A stretch of 64,000 bases of DNA from Streptomyces davaonensis JCM 4913 (GTDB lineage Bacteria > Actinomycetota > Actinomycetes > Streptomycetales > Streptomycetaceae), in the NCBI RefSeq assembly GCF_000349325.1, contig NC_020504.1, forward strand, positions 4,808,053 to 4,872,052. Reading direction: 5' to 3'. Below are positions 35,151 to 43,228 of this stretch, piece after piece. Made by a program: the position numbers and the translations under genes. Position 1 is the stretch's first letter; each line of letters starts with the position of its first letter. The notes below the pieces were generated by a model. That model had not been told where the DNA came from. It saw only the letters and a program-made list of their open reading frames with translations, and ran no database searches.

Positions 35151-36365
35151 ATGCACGACCACCGCCGGCTCGGCCGGGAACTGGAGCTGTTCGACACCGA
35201 TCCGCTGATGGGCGCGGGGCTGCCGTACTGGCTGCCGGACGGCGCCGTCGTACGGCACGAACTGGAGGAGTACGTCCGGGAGGTGGAACGGGCCGCCGGA
35301 TACCGGCATGTGTACTCACCCGTGCTCGGGAAACGAAAGCTGTACGAGACCTCCGGGCACTGGTCCCACTACAGCGACGACATGTTCCCACCGATGCCGC
35401 TGGGCGCGGAGGAGGTCGTCCTGCGCCCCAGCCTCTGCCCGCACCACGCGCTGATCTATCGCTCCCGCTCCCACAGCTACCGCGAACTGCCCCTGCGCAT
35501 GGCCGAGTTGGGCGACATGTACCGCTCCGAGCTGTGGGGCGCGCTGGGCGGGCTGACCAGGGTCCGCGCGATCCGCCTCAACGACGCGCACATCTTCTGC
35601 ACCCTGGAGCAGGCGGCCGAGGAGGCCCGCGCCGCCCTGGAGCTGATCGGCCGCGCCTACGCCGACCTCGGCATCCGCGCCGCCCGCTACCGCCTCTCCC
35701 TCCCCGGCGAGGGCGGCAAGTACGTCGCCGACCCGGAGCTGTGGCGCCGGGCGACCGCTCTGCTGCGGGAGGCTCTGGACGGCATCGAGTACGAGGCGGT
35801 CGAGGGCGAGGCCGCCTTCTACGGCCCCAAGATCGACGTGCAGATCACCGATCCCGTCGGCCGGGAGTCCACCCTCTCCACCGTCCAGATCGACTTCCAC
35901 CAGCCCGAACGCTTCGATCTGCACTACATCGGCCCCGACGGCGCGAAACACCGGCCGGTCATGGTGCACCGCAGCGTCATCGGCAGCGTGGAACGGGCCG
36001 TCGCCCACCTCATCGAGACCCACGGCGGCGCCTTCCCGGCCTGGCTGGCCCCCGTCCAGCTGATCGTCCTGCCGGTGGCGGACGCCCAGGTGGAGCAGGC
36101 CGCGGAGGTCGTACGGCGGGCCTGCGCACTCGGGCTCCGGGCCGAACTGGCCGCTCCGGCCGACGGTTCCCTGGGTGCCCGGATCCGGGCGGCGCGGCTG
36201 GTGCCGTACCAGGCGGTGATCGGGGAGCGGGAGGCGGGCGGCGACCTGGCGGCCGTACGGCTGAGGGACGGGCGGCGGCCCGGGGCGCTGCCCGTGGTCG
36301 AGTTGCTGCACCGGATCGGCGAGCGGGTGCGGGCTCGCGGGGCCGAACTGTGGGCGGCTGCGTAA
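35151..36365 (+). CDS. thrS: Short threonyl-tRNA synthetase without TGS/editing domains
   Basis: A 404-residue class II synthetase holding only the catalytic core and anticodon-binding domain. Full-length enzymes exceed 640 residues and carry N-terminal TGS and editing domains. The zinc ligands Cys96 (LRPSLCPHH), His147 (LNDAHIFC) and His273 (MVHRSVIGS) keep exactly the 51- and 126-residue spacing of E. coli Cys334, His385 and His511. Motif 2 is MYRSELWGALGGLTRVRA and motif 3 is RPVMVHRSVIGSVERA. The ATG at 35151 follows GAGGGAG. It is probably a second synthetase of the cell, induced by low charged tRNA-Thr through the upstream leader. It cannot clear Ser-tRNA-Thr in cis. Confidence 0.88.
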   Translation: MHDHRRLGRELELFDTDPLMGAGLPYWLPDGAVVRHELEEYVREVERAAGYRHVYSPVLGKRKLYETSGHWSHYSDDMFPPMPLGAEEVVLRPSLCPHHALIYRSRSHSYRELPLRMAELGDMYRSELWGALGGLTRVRAIRLNDAHIFCTLEQAAEEARAALELIGRAYADLGIRAARYRLSLPGEGGKYVADPELWRRATALLREALDGIEYEAVEGEAAFYGPKIDVQITDPVGRESTLSTVQIDFHQPERFDLHYIGPDGAKHRPVMVHRSVIGSVERAVAHLIETHGGAFPAWLAPVQLIVLPVADAQVEQAAEVVRRACALGLRAELAAPADGSLGARIRAARLVPYQAVIGEREAGGDLAAVRLRDGRRPGALPVVELLHRIGERVRARGAELWAAA

Positions 36366-36402
36366 GGTCGGTGAGAAGACGCTCGTCGAAGAGGGAGCCC
36401 CC

Positions 36403-37368
36403 GTGAACGGTCAGCCCATCCCGGTGATCATCGACTGCGACACCGGCGTCGACGACGCCCTGGCCCTGCTGTTCGCCGTACGGCATCCGGGTCTCGATGT
36501 GCGGGCGGTGACCTGCGTGGCCGGGAACACCGACGTCGAGGGCGTCGTCCGCAACACGCTCACCGTGCTGGAGCAGGCCGGGGCCGCGGACATCCCGGTC
36601 GCGCGGGGCGCCGAGCGGCCGCTGATCGAGCCGGTGCGTACCGCGAGCCATGTCCACGGCGCCGACGGCATGGGCGACCTGGGGCTGCCCGCGCCGACCC
36701 GGCGCCCGGTGGACGTGGACGCGGTGACGCTGCTGCGCCGCGAGATCCTGGCCTCGCCGAGGCCGGTCACGCTCATCCCGACGGCCCCCCTGACGAACAT
36801 CGCCCTGCTGCTCCGTACGCACCCCGAGGTGGTCCGGAACATCGAGCGGATCGTGTTCATGGGCGGGGCGGTGGAGGTCGGGAACGCCACGCCGGTCGCG
36901 GAGTTCAACGTCTGGCACGACCCGGAGGCCGCGGCGATCCTGCTCACCGCCGGGGTGCCGATCACGATGTACGGCCTGGACGTGTTCCAGCGGGTGCTGG
37001 TCCCGGCCGCCGATGTGCAGCGCCTGCGGGCGAGTTCCGAGCCGCGGCTGCGGCTGGCCGGTGAGCTCCTCGCCCACCGGCCCTCGGCGCCCGACCCCGA
37101 CGGCGACGACCCGTCCGGCGGGCTCGGTGACGCGGGTGCGGTGTGCGCGGTCGTCGACCCGGCCGGCATCACCACCAGCCTCCTTCCGGTCGAGGTCTCC
37201 CTCGCCCCCGGCCCCACCCGCGGCCAGACCATCGTCGACCGCCGCCCGCGCCCCGGTGAGGCGGAGATCCACCACGGGGAGCGCGAACTTCAGTTGGTGG
37301 ACGTGGCGTTGGACGTGGATGTGGACCGCTACGTGAAGCTGTGGCTGTCGGTGGTCGAGGGCGCCTGA
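36403..37368 (+). CDS. Nucleoside hydrolase
   Basis: A 321-residue inosine/uridine-preferring nucleoside hydrolase-like enzyme. The calcium-binding signature DCDTGVDDALAL is at residues 11-22. TLIPTAPLTNIALLLRTHPE and the FNVWHDPEAAAILLTAG segment, with a later ligand, complete the site. It cleaves the N-glycosidic bond of a nucleoside for base salvage. It starts at GTG 36403, 37 nt after the threonyl-tRNA synthetase gene, with GAGGGAG upstream, and may share its transcript. It would then also fall under the attenuator. Confidence 0.9.
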   Translation: MNGQPIPVIIDCDTGVDDALALLFAVRHPGLDVRAVTCVAGNTDVEGVVRNTLTVLEQAGAADIPVARGAERPLIEPVRTASHVHGADGMGDLGLPAPTRRPVDVDAVTLLRREILASPRPVTLIPTAPLTNIALLLRTHPEVVRNIERIVFMGGAVEVGNATPVAEFNVWHDPEAAAILLTAGVPITMYGLDVFQRVLVPAADVQRLRASSEPRLRLAGELLAHRPSAPDPDGDDPSGGLGDAGAVCAVVDPAGITTSLLPVEVSLAPGPTRGQTIVDRRPRPGEAEIHHGERELQLVDVALDVDVDRYVKLWLSVVEGA

Positions 37369-37389
37369 GCCTCAGGCACAGGCGCCCTC
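37357..37389. terminator. Hairpin between nucleoside hydrolase and LAETG protein genes
   Basis: Perfect 11-bp inverted repeat GAGGGCGCCTG / CAGGCGCCCTC with an 11-nt loop, covering the nucleoside hydrolase stop codon and the end of the intergenic gap. It serves two convergent genes. Confidence 0.65.
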
Positions 37390-37395
37390 AGGCAC

Positions 37396-38316
37396 CTACG
37401 CCCGCGAAGACGCGCGGCGCTTGCGCGACGCGACCACGATCGCGCCGCCGCCCGCCAGGAGCACGGCCGCGCCGATGGTGATCGGCAGGGTACTGCTGTC
37501 GGCGCCGGTCTCGGCGAGGTCGCCGCCGCCGTTCGGGGTGGGGGCCGGGGCGGTGGTGGAGTCGGCCGGGGTCGGCTCCGAGGGGGTCTCCGAGGCCGGG
37601 GGCTCGCTCGCCGGCGGCTCCGAGGCCGGGGTGGACTCCTCGGGCTCCGAGGGCGCCGGCTCGGTCGGCGTGGCCGGGGGCGTCGTCTCCGGGACCGTCG
37701 TGCAGTCCTTGGTGCCGCCGTTCCAGGCCGCGATCAGCTTGTCCTTGATGACCGGACGGTCCGGCCCCTTGGGCACGTCACCGTGCTCGAAGCCGTCGTT
37801 CGCGTCGAACTTGCCGTCGAACTTCACGGCACCGCGGTAGAGGTCGACCTGCGCGAAGCAGCCCGCGTCCGGCACGGCGATGTCGAGGGAGTCGGTGGCG
37901 CCCGGCTTGACCGTGACGGAGTCGAAGTCGACGAAGACCTGCTCGCCGGAGGTGGCGAAGGTCGCGCCGTGGGCGAGGTAGGAGGCGAGGGAGGCGGTGC
38001 AGGTGGTGGCGTCGCCCGCGGTGCGGACCTGGATGTGCACCTTGCCGTCGCCGGTCGGCTTCAGGCTCTGGTCGTCGACCTTGACCGAGTCGTAGAAGTC
38101 CGTGCCGTTCAGCGAGAACTGGCACCGGTCGGTGGCGGTCTCGGTACCCGCGCCGGTACCCGGCTGGTACGTGCCGCCCGACTTCCAGCCGTCGCCGCCC
38201 GGAGTACCGGTGGCGTGGGCGCCGGAGGCGGCGGCGACGGTGGCGGCGCACAGGGCGAGCGAAGCGGCGCCCGTCCCCAGCAGGCGTCGCGCGATGACAC
38301 GTCTCGCTATGGACAT
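37396..38316 (-). CDS. LAETG-anchored cell-wall surface protein
   Basis: A 306-residue secreted protein. The N-terminal signal ends near AHA (about residue 37). A beta-rich domain (about 45-200) is followed by a long Pro/Glu/Ser/Thr spacer (TPSEPTPADSTTAPAPTP). The C-terminal sorting signal is LAETG, then a membrane helix and the positive tail SRKRRASSRA. LAxTG is the site of Streptomyces class E sortases, so the protein is probably linked to the cell wall. The ATG at 38316 has GGGGA upstream; ATG 38328 is four codons earlier. Function unknown. Confidence 0.88.
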   Translation of the reverse strand: MSIARRVIARRLLGTGAASLALCAATVAAASGAHATGTPGGDGWKSGGTYQPGTGAGTETATDRCQFSLNGTDFYDSVKVDDQSLKPTGDGKVHIQVRTAGDATTCTASLASYLAHGATFATSGEQVFVDFDSVTVKPGATDSLDIAVPDAGCFAQVDLYRGAVKFDGKFDANDGFEHGDVPKGPDRPVIKDKLIAAWNGGTKDCTTVPETTPPATPTEPAPSEPEESTPASEPPASEPPASETPSEPTPADSTTAPAPTPNGGGDLAETGADSSTLPITIGAAVLLAGGGAIVVASRKRRASSRA

Positions 38317-38569
38317 GCGATTCCCCATCTTGACGTGAGCAGAACCCGGAAGACGGCAGGCGGGCAGCGCGCAGCGACGGCGGGCCGTGCCGTACCGGAG
38401 TGGTGGTCGAAGAAACACTGGGCTCATTGGTCACATGTGCCACAGCGCGAGGCCCATGGTGGTGTGGGCTCTGATCCCCTGTCAACCTGCAGGAACGGAT
38501 ACGGAGTTCACGCCTCCATCACTATTTCGCCACACAGGGAATCATCTGCTCCGCAATCGGTCCACGGCT

Positions 38570-39256
38570 TCAGTAGTCCCGTGGGAAGCGCAGCCGGTGC
38601 TCCACCACCGCCTGGGCCATCTCCGTCACCGTGCGGCTGTCGGCGAAGGCGCGGGCGCGCAGCAGCGCAAGCGCCTCCTCCGCGCCGACACCCCGCTGCG
38701 CCATGACCATGCCGATGGCCTGGTAGACGCCGTCATGGCCGTCGATCAGCCCGTCCAGCCAGTCGGAACGGTCCAGCTCCCCCTCCGAGGCCCGGTCCAC
38801 CGCGTCCCGAGCCATCGCCATCAGCGCCATCGTCACCGCCGCGGCCAGCGACCGCGCGGTGCGCAGCTGCCCGGCGGTGAGCGCGCCGGGGCGGTCGCGG
38901 TAGAGGTCGAACGTGCCCACGCACACCGTGTCGTCCCCCAGCGGCAGCGAGTACGCCGCCCGCACCCCCGCCCCCATGGCCTCCTCCGCGAAGACCGGCC
39001 AGCGCTCCGCGTCCCGCCCCGCCGCCAGATCACAGGCGAGCACGGGCCGCCCACTGCGCACCGCGCTCTGGCAGGGCCCCTCGCCGAGGGTGGCCTGGAT
39101 GTCGGTCACATACGCGGCCTGCGCGCCGCTCGCGCACAGCCGCACCGGCATGTCGTGATCGTGCAGCGAGACACTCGCGCCGGTCACGGGCAGCATCTCC
39201 ACCGCCACCGCACACAGCCGCCGCGGAATCTCGCCGGGCCCACCGCCCGAGGACCG
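38570..39256 (-). CDS. GAF and ANTAR domain protein
   Basis: A regulator of about 228 residues. The GAF domain (residues about 5-150) is followed by a C-terminal ANTAR RNA-binding domain (IDGHDGVYQAIGMVMAQRGV, then EALALLRARAFADSRTVTEMAQAVV). ANTAR proteins prevent transcription termination by binding paired hexanucleotide loops; the targets are unknown. The start is unclear: GTG 39340 overlaps the upstream stop by 4 nt, GTG 39262 is too close to the GAGGAGG, and GTG 39256 has the best spacing. The gene is coupled to or co-transcribed with the upstream XRE-TPR gene. Confidence 0.85.
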   Translation of the reverse strand, partial: RSSGGGPGEIPRRLCAVAVEMLPVTGASVSLHDHDMPVRLCASGAQAAYVTDIQATLGEGPCQSAVRSGRPVLACDLAAGRDAERWPVFAEEAMGAGVRAAYSLPLGDDTVCVGTFDLYRDRPGALTAGQLRTARSLAAAVTMALMAMARDAVDRASEGELDRSDWLDGLIDGHDGVYQAIGMVMAQRGVGAEEALALLRARAFADSRTVTEMAQAVVEHRLRFPRDY

Positions 39257-39336
39257 CACGGTCACCGCCTCCTCGTACCTGAGGGCGCGGCACCCGACTA
39301 CCCGGCGCCACGGCACCGAAACCCCGGGGCCGGAGG

Positions 39337-40680
39337 TCACAGAGGGGGCTGGGCGGGCGCCGGTCCGAGGGTGGTGGTGCCAGGGGCCGTACGGTGGCCG
39401 AGACCCGTCCGGTACGCGTCGAGCGCCGCCTCCACCCGCCCGGTGCGGCGCAGCAGATCCCCCAGCAGCCGGCACAGGTCGGCCAGGTCCCCGGCCGCGC
39501 CCGCCCGCTCCAGCAGGCTCAGCGCGCGGACGTAGTGCTCCTCGGCGGCCTCGGTGTCCCGGGTGTCCTCGGCGATGATGCCGAGCAGCCGGTGGGCCGC
39601 GGCGGAGTGCAGGGCGCCGCGCTCGGAACTGAGGTCGGTCAGCACCTCCTGGAGAAGCGCGGCGGCCTCCTCGGACTTGCCCCGCCGGTGCAGTACGTCG
39701 GCCAGCTCCACCGCGACCTGGCTGGTGTAGAGCGCGGCCCGCTTGGCGGACAGCATGGCCCGCGCCTCCCGCAGCTCGGCCTCGGCGCGGTCCAGCTCGC
39801 CGTTCTGCGCGCAGACGTACCCGCGCATCCAGTGGCAGTGGGCCAGTTCGGTACGGATCTGAAGGCCCCGGTACAACTCCGCCGCCTTCGCCAGCGACGC
39901 GTCCGCCTCCGCGATCCGCCCCTCGGCGAGCAGCGTCCGCGCGACGGACCGGTGCATACGGGCGACCAGTGCCGGATCCCCCGCCTGCGGCGCCAGCGCG
40001 AGGGCGAGTTCGGCGGCCTGGGCGGCGCGGGCGTGGGCGCCCATGTCCATGTACGGCCCGATGACACTGGCGTACAGCAGGAGCAACGCGTCCGGATCGT
40101 GTAATCCACCCCGGTTCAGCTCGTCGAGGGTGGACTCCAGCAGATAGACGGCGTACCGGAGTTCACCGGCGAGATAGTGCGCGGTGGCGCGTCCGCGCAG
40201 CGCCGGAACGCGAGCGGTCAGGGGAGCCCCGGCCAGCGCCTCCTCGGCCTGCTCGAACCGATGCCGGGCGGCGTCCAGGTCCCCGGTGTCGATCCCGCAC
40301 TCCCCGAGCCCGAGCAGCGCGGCGACCTTCTCCTCGACGAGCCCATGCCTCTCCGCCTCCGCGAGGACGGCCGCGAACAACTCGGCGGCTTCCTCGGTGG
40401 CGCAGGTCGCCAAAGTGCGCTGTGCGCCGGTGAGTTGCAACCGCAGCTCGGTAGCGAGCCGGGCGGACCGCCCGGTGACCAGCTCATCAAATGCCACCCC
40501 GAGCCGCTCCGCGATGTGCTTCAGCGCCTCGTCGGAGGCCCGCGCGCGGCCCGCCTCCAGGGTGGAGATGTAGGCGGGCGTGTACGCGGGCTCGGCCAGC
40601 TGTTTCTGCGTGAGCCCGCGCTCGGCCCGCCACTGTTGCACCCTGCGACCGATGGTCAACGGGTCGTCGCGCTCCGACAT
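39337..40680 (-). CDS. XRE-family helix-turn-helix regulator with TPR repeats
   Basis: A 447-residue regulator. The N-terminal XRE helix-turn-helix (QWRAERGLTQKQLAEPAYTP, then YISTLEAGRARASDEALKHI) is followed by about eight TPR-like helix pairs up to residue 425. Such proteins sense a ligand or peptide with the TPR part and bind DNA as dimers. The target is unknown. The CCCCTAG-type repeats at 40689-40730 and the AT-rich patch upstream (to 40800) mark a divergent promoter shared with the short secreted-peptide frame. Confidence 0.88.
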   Translation of the reverse strand: MSERDDPLTIGRRVQQWRAERGLTQKQLAEPAYTPAYISTLEAGRARASDEALKHIAERLGVAFDELVTGRSARLATELRLQLTGAQRTLATCATEEAAELFAAVLAEAERHGLVEEKVAALLGLGECGIDTGDLDAARHRFEQAEEALAGAPLTARVPALRGRATAHYLAGELRYAVYLLESTLDELNRGGLHDPDALLLLYASVIGPYMDMGAHARAAQAAELALALAPQAGDPALVARMHRSVARTLLAEGRIAEADASLAKAAELYRGLQIRTELAHCHWMRGYVCAQNGELDRAEAELREARAMLSAKRAALYTSQVAVELADVLHRRGKSEEAAALLQEVLTDLSSERGALHSAAAHRLLGIIAEDTRDTEAAEEHYVRALSLLERAGAAGDLADLCRLLGDLLRRTGRVEAALDAYRTGLGHRTAPGTTTLGPAPAQPPL

Positions 40681-40803
40681 GGCCCAACTCCCCTAGTGCC
40701 TCTTGCCGTTCGACTCCGACAGCCCCTAGGTTAAACCCGGAGTTAAGCCTGATTACCGAGCCCGCTTAATACATCGCGTCAATACACCGGTTGCGAGGTC
40801 GCC

Positions 40804-40962
40804 GTGCTCGAACGAACCAGCACCAGCGTGCGTTATGCCCGTGGTATCGCCGCCGCGATCGTGGCCGTGGCCACGCTGGTTCTGGCGGCCAACGCGGGCC
40901 CGGCGAGAGCGGCGGAGTCGGATCAGGAACCGAGAGCGACGGCCTTGATGAAGGCGGAGTAG
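40804..40962 (+). CDS. Very short secreted peptide, possibly a truncated gene
   Basis: A 52-residue frame starting at GTG with GAGG 8 nt upstream. It has a convincing signal peptide: positive n-region ending RYARG, hydrophobic core IAAAIVAVATLVLAANA and a site near ARA-A. Only about 15 residues follow. The last 40 nt lie antisense to the DUF397 gene. It is either a tiny secreted peptide or the 5' remnant of a longer secreted protein whose body was replaced by the XRE/DUF397 pair. Confidence 0.4.
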   Translation: MLERTSTSVRYARGIAAAIVAVATLVLAANAGPARAAESDQEPRATALMKAE

Positions 40963-41117
40963 GACTCCGGGGAGAGGGTCAGTACGCCGAGGTCGGGGTT
41001 CTTGGAGTCGCGGATCCCTATGTGGGGGTTGAGGGCGGCAACTTCAACGCACTCGCCGCCGCTGCTACCGCTGTACGAGGACTTACGCCACTCAGCACGG
41101 CTCAGGCTGCTCTCCAT
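40923..41117 (-). CDS. DUF397-family protein
   Basis: A 64-residue protein with the family core WRKSSYSGSSGGECVEVA, then IGIRDSKNPDLGVLTLSPESYSAFI. DUF397 proteins are nearly always encoded beside an XRE/DUF5753 regulator and act with it (BldB/WhiJ-type systems of Streptomyces). The ATG at 41117 lies inside the end of the upstream regulator gene (26-nt overlap), so translation is coupled. Confidence 0.9.
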   Translation of the reverse strand: MESSLSRAEWRKSSYSGSSGGECVEVAALNPHIGIRDSKNPDLGVLTLSPESYSAFIKAVALGS

Positions 41118-41925
41118 AGCGTTCCTCCATCACGCGAGTGATCAGGGCGACCGACTCCCTCGGGGAGAGAGCCTCGGCTTGTAGGCGAGCGTAACCGACC
41201 GAACGCTCCCTGATCACCTGAGGATTGGCCGTCATGTGCCCTGAGTCGTAGCTCTCGCAGTAGTGCAGGTCAGGGTGGTCGTTGAAGCGCAAGAGCGTGA
41301 ATGTCCCCATCATCCCGGCGTGCTCACCAGCCGAGAACGGCAGCACCTGAATCTGCATCCAGGGCTTCTCGAACAGCCCTCGCAGGTGCGCGAGTTGATC
41401 ACGCATGACGTCCCGGCCGCCGATCTGCCGGTACAGCGCCGCCTCGTCCAGCACCACCCACAGCACCGGAGGTTCGCCACGGCTCAGGATGCGCTGCCGT
41501 TCCATGCGAGCGGCCACCATCTCGTCCAGCCGCTCGTCCTGCTCCACGGAGAGCACGGCACGTGCGTACTCGGGCGTCTGGAGAAGTCCGTACACCAGCT
41601 GACACTGGTACGTGGAGATGTACGTCGCCGTCGCTTCCAGCTCCGCAAACGGCTGGAACCAGCTCGGCAGTTGGCTCCGTAACACCAACCCCACGAGCCT
41701 CGAAAACATCCCGTCCGTCAGCAGCGCCGCGTCCGCCCGTTCGGCGAACTCCCTCGTCGGCACCTTCAGAGTCGTCTCGATCTGGCCGACCAAGGACCCG
41801 GTGCAGTACATGATCGCGCCGAGTTCGTTCTGGGTCAGCCCCGCCGCCTCGCGCTTCCTCCGCAACTCGTAGCCGAAGTAGTCCAGAGGGGACGCACTGG
41901 GGTCCAGTTCACGGATGTTCACCAT
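41092..41925 (-). CDS. XRE regulator with DUF5753 domain
   Basis: A 277-residue WhiJ-like regulator. The N-terminal helix-turn-helix is DYFGYELRRKREAAGLTQNE, then LGAIMYCTGSLVGQIETTLK. The C-terminal DUF5753 domain includes QLVYGLLQTPEYARAVL, ARMERQRILSRGEPPVLWVV and FTLLRFNDHPDLHYCE. Paired with the overlapping DUF397 gene, it likely controls development or antibiotic functions; the target is unknown. The ATG at 41925 precedes the conserved part by a few residues, and no ribosome-binding site is visible. Confidence 0.9.
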   Translation of the reverse strand: MVNIRELDPSASPLDYFGYELRRKREAAGLTQNELGAIMYCTGSLVGQIETTLKVPTREFAERADAALLTDGMFSRLVGLVLRSQLPSWFQPFAELEATATYISTYQCQLVYGLLQTPEYARAVLSVEQDERLDEMVAARMERQRILSRGEPPVLWVVLDEAALYRQIGGRDVMRDQLAHLRGLFEKPWMQIQVLPFSAGEHAGMMGTFTLLRFNDHPDLHYCESYDSGHMTANPQVIRERSVGYARLQAEALSPRESVALITRVMEERYGEQPEPC

Positions 41926-41987
41926 ATAGCTGAGAGTAACCGTGCCATTACACGCCCGCACCGGAAATCACCAAATACTCTGCCCCC

Positions 41988-43181
41988 ATGACCTCCGACC
42001 TTGAGGACTTCTACCGGGACCTCCACCGGCACCCCGAACTCTCGTTCCAGGAACACCGCACGGCATCCCTGCTCGCGGCGCGGCTCGAAGCGGCGGGGTT
42101 CGCGACCACGGAAGGCGTCGGCCGTACCGGAGTCGTCGGGATACTGCGCAACGGCGACGGGCCGACCGTCCTGCTGCGGGCCGACATGGACGCACTGCCC
42201 GTGCAGGAGGAGACCGGGCTGCCGTACGCCTCCACCGTGCCCGGCGTGATGCACGCGTGCGGGCACGACATGCACGTCACGTGGCTCGTGGGCGCCGCCG
42301 AGGAGTTGGCGGCGCGGCGGGACGGCTGGGCAGGGACCCTGATCGTGCTGGGGCAGCCCTCGGAGGAGATCGGCGGCGGGGCCGAAGCCATGGTCGCGGA
42401 CGGGCTGTACGAACGGTTCCCGCGGCCGGACGTACTGCTGGCACAGCACGTGGCGCCGGGACCCCTCAACCGCATCGCCCACGTACCGGGGCTGATCATG
42501 TCGGCGACCACCGACGTCGACATCGTCGTGTACGGGCGCGGCGGACACGGCTCGCGGCCCGAGACCACCGTCGATCCCGTCGTCACCGCCGCCTTCCTCG
42601 TCACGCGGCTCCAGACCATCGTCAGCCGGGAACTGGCCGCCCGGGAGCAGGCCGTACTGACCGTGGGGCGGATCGAGGCCGGGACGGCGCCGAACATCAT
42701 CCCCTCAACCGCCCGTATCTCCCTCAACCTCCGTACGCACTCGGAGGCCGTCCGGGACCGGATGGTCGACGCGATCCGGCGGATGGCGAAGGGAGAGTGC
42801 CTGGCGGCAGGGTGTCCGCGGGAGCCAGACGTGACGCTGGGCGCCGGCTTCCCGGTGACCGTCAACGACGCCGACACCGACCACCGCGTCGCCGCCGCGC
42901 ACCGCGAGGAGTTCGGCGCCGACGCCGTCTTCGACCCGGGCCCCGCCATGGGCAGCGAGGACTTCTCCTACCTCGCCGACGGCAAGCTGCCGTACTCCTA
43001 CTGGTTCGTCACCAGCACCCCGCCCGCGACCTGGGACGCCGTACCGGGGGACGATCCGGTGCAACGCTCGGAGTCGGTGCCGAGCAACCACAGCCCGCAC
43101 TTCGCGCCGGACCTCGCCGTCGTGCCGACGGGCGTGCGGACACTGGTGTCGGGGGCGCTGACGTACTTGTTGAAGACATGA
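41988..43181 (+). CDS. M20-family amidohydrolase
   Basis: A 397-residue metal-dependent amidohydrolase of the M20D type (hippurate hydrolase / N-acyl-amino-acid amidohydrolase-like). The metal-binding motifs are HACGHDMH and GQPSEEIGGGAE, with RADMDALPVQEETGLP before them and the C-terminal GSEDFSYL. A dimerisation domain (YGRGGHGSRPETTVDPV) interrupts the catalytic fold. It hydrolyses N-acyl amino acids or indole conjugates; the substrate is unknown. It is divergent from the XRE/DUF397 pair, 62 nt away. Confidence 0.92.
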   Translation: MTSDLEDFYRDLHRHPELSFQEHRTASLLAARLEAAGFATTEGVGRTGVVGILRNGDGPTVLLRADMDALPVQEETGLPYASTVPGVMHACGHDMHVTWLVGAAEELAARRDGWAGTLIVLGQPSEEIGGGAEAMVADGLYERFPRPDVLLAQHVAPGPLNRIAHVPGLIMSATTDVDIVVYGRGGHGSRPETTVDPVVTAAFLVTRLQTIVSRELAAREQAVLTVGRIEAGTAPNIIPSTARISLNLRTHSEAVRDRMVDAIRRMAKGECLAAGCPREPDVTLGAGFPVTVNDADTDHRVAAAHREEFGADAVFDPGPAMGSEDFSYLADGKLPYSYWFVTSTPPATWDAVPGDDPVQRSESVPSNHSPHFAPDLAVVPTGVRTLVSGALTYLLKT

Positions 43182-43228
43182 CTTAATCTCTGCGCACATT
43201 CCATTCGTTCCGGGGGGTTCGAAACAGC

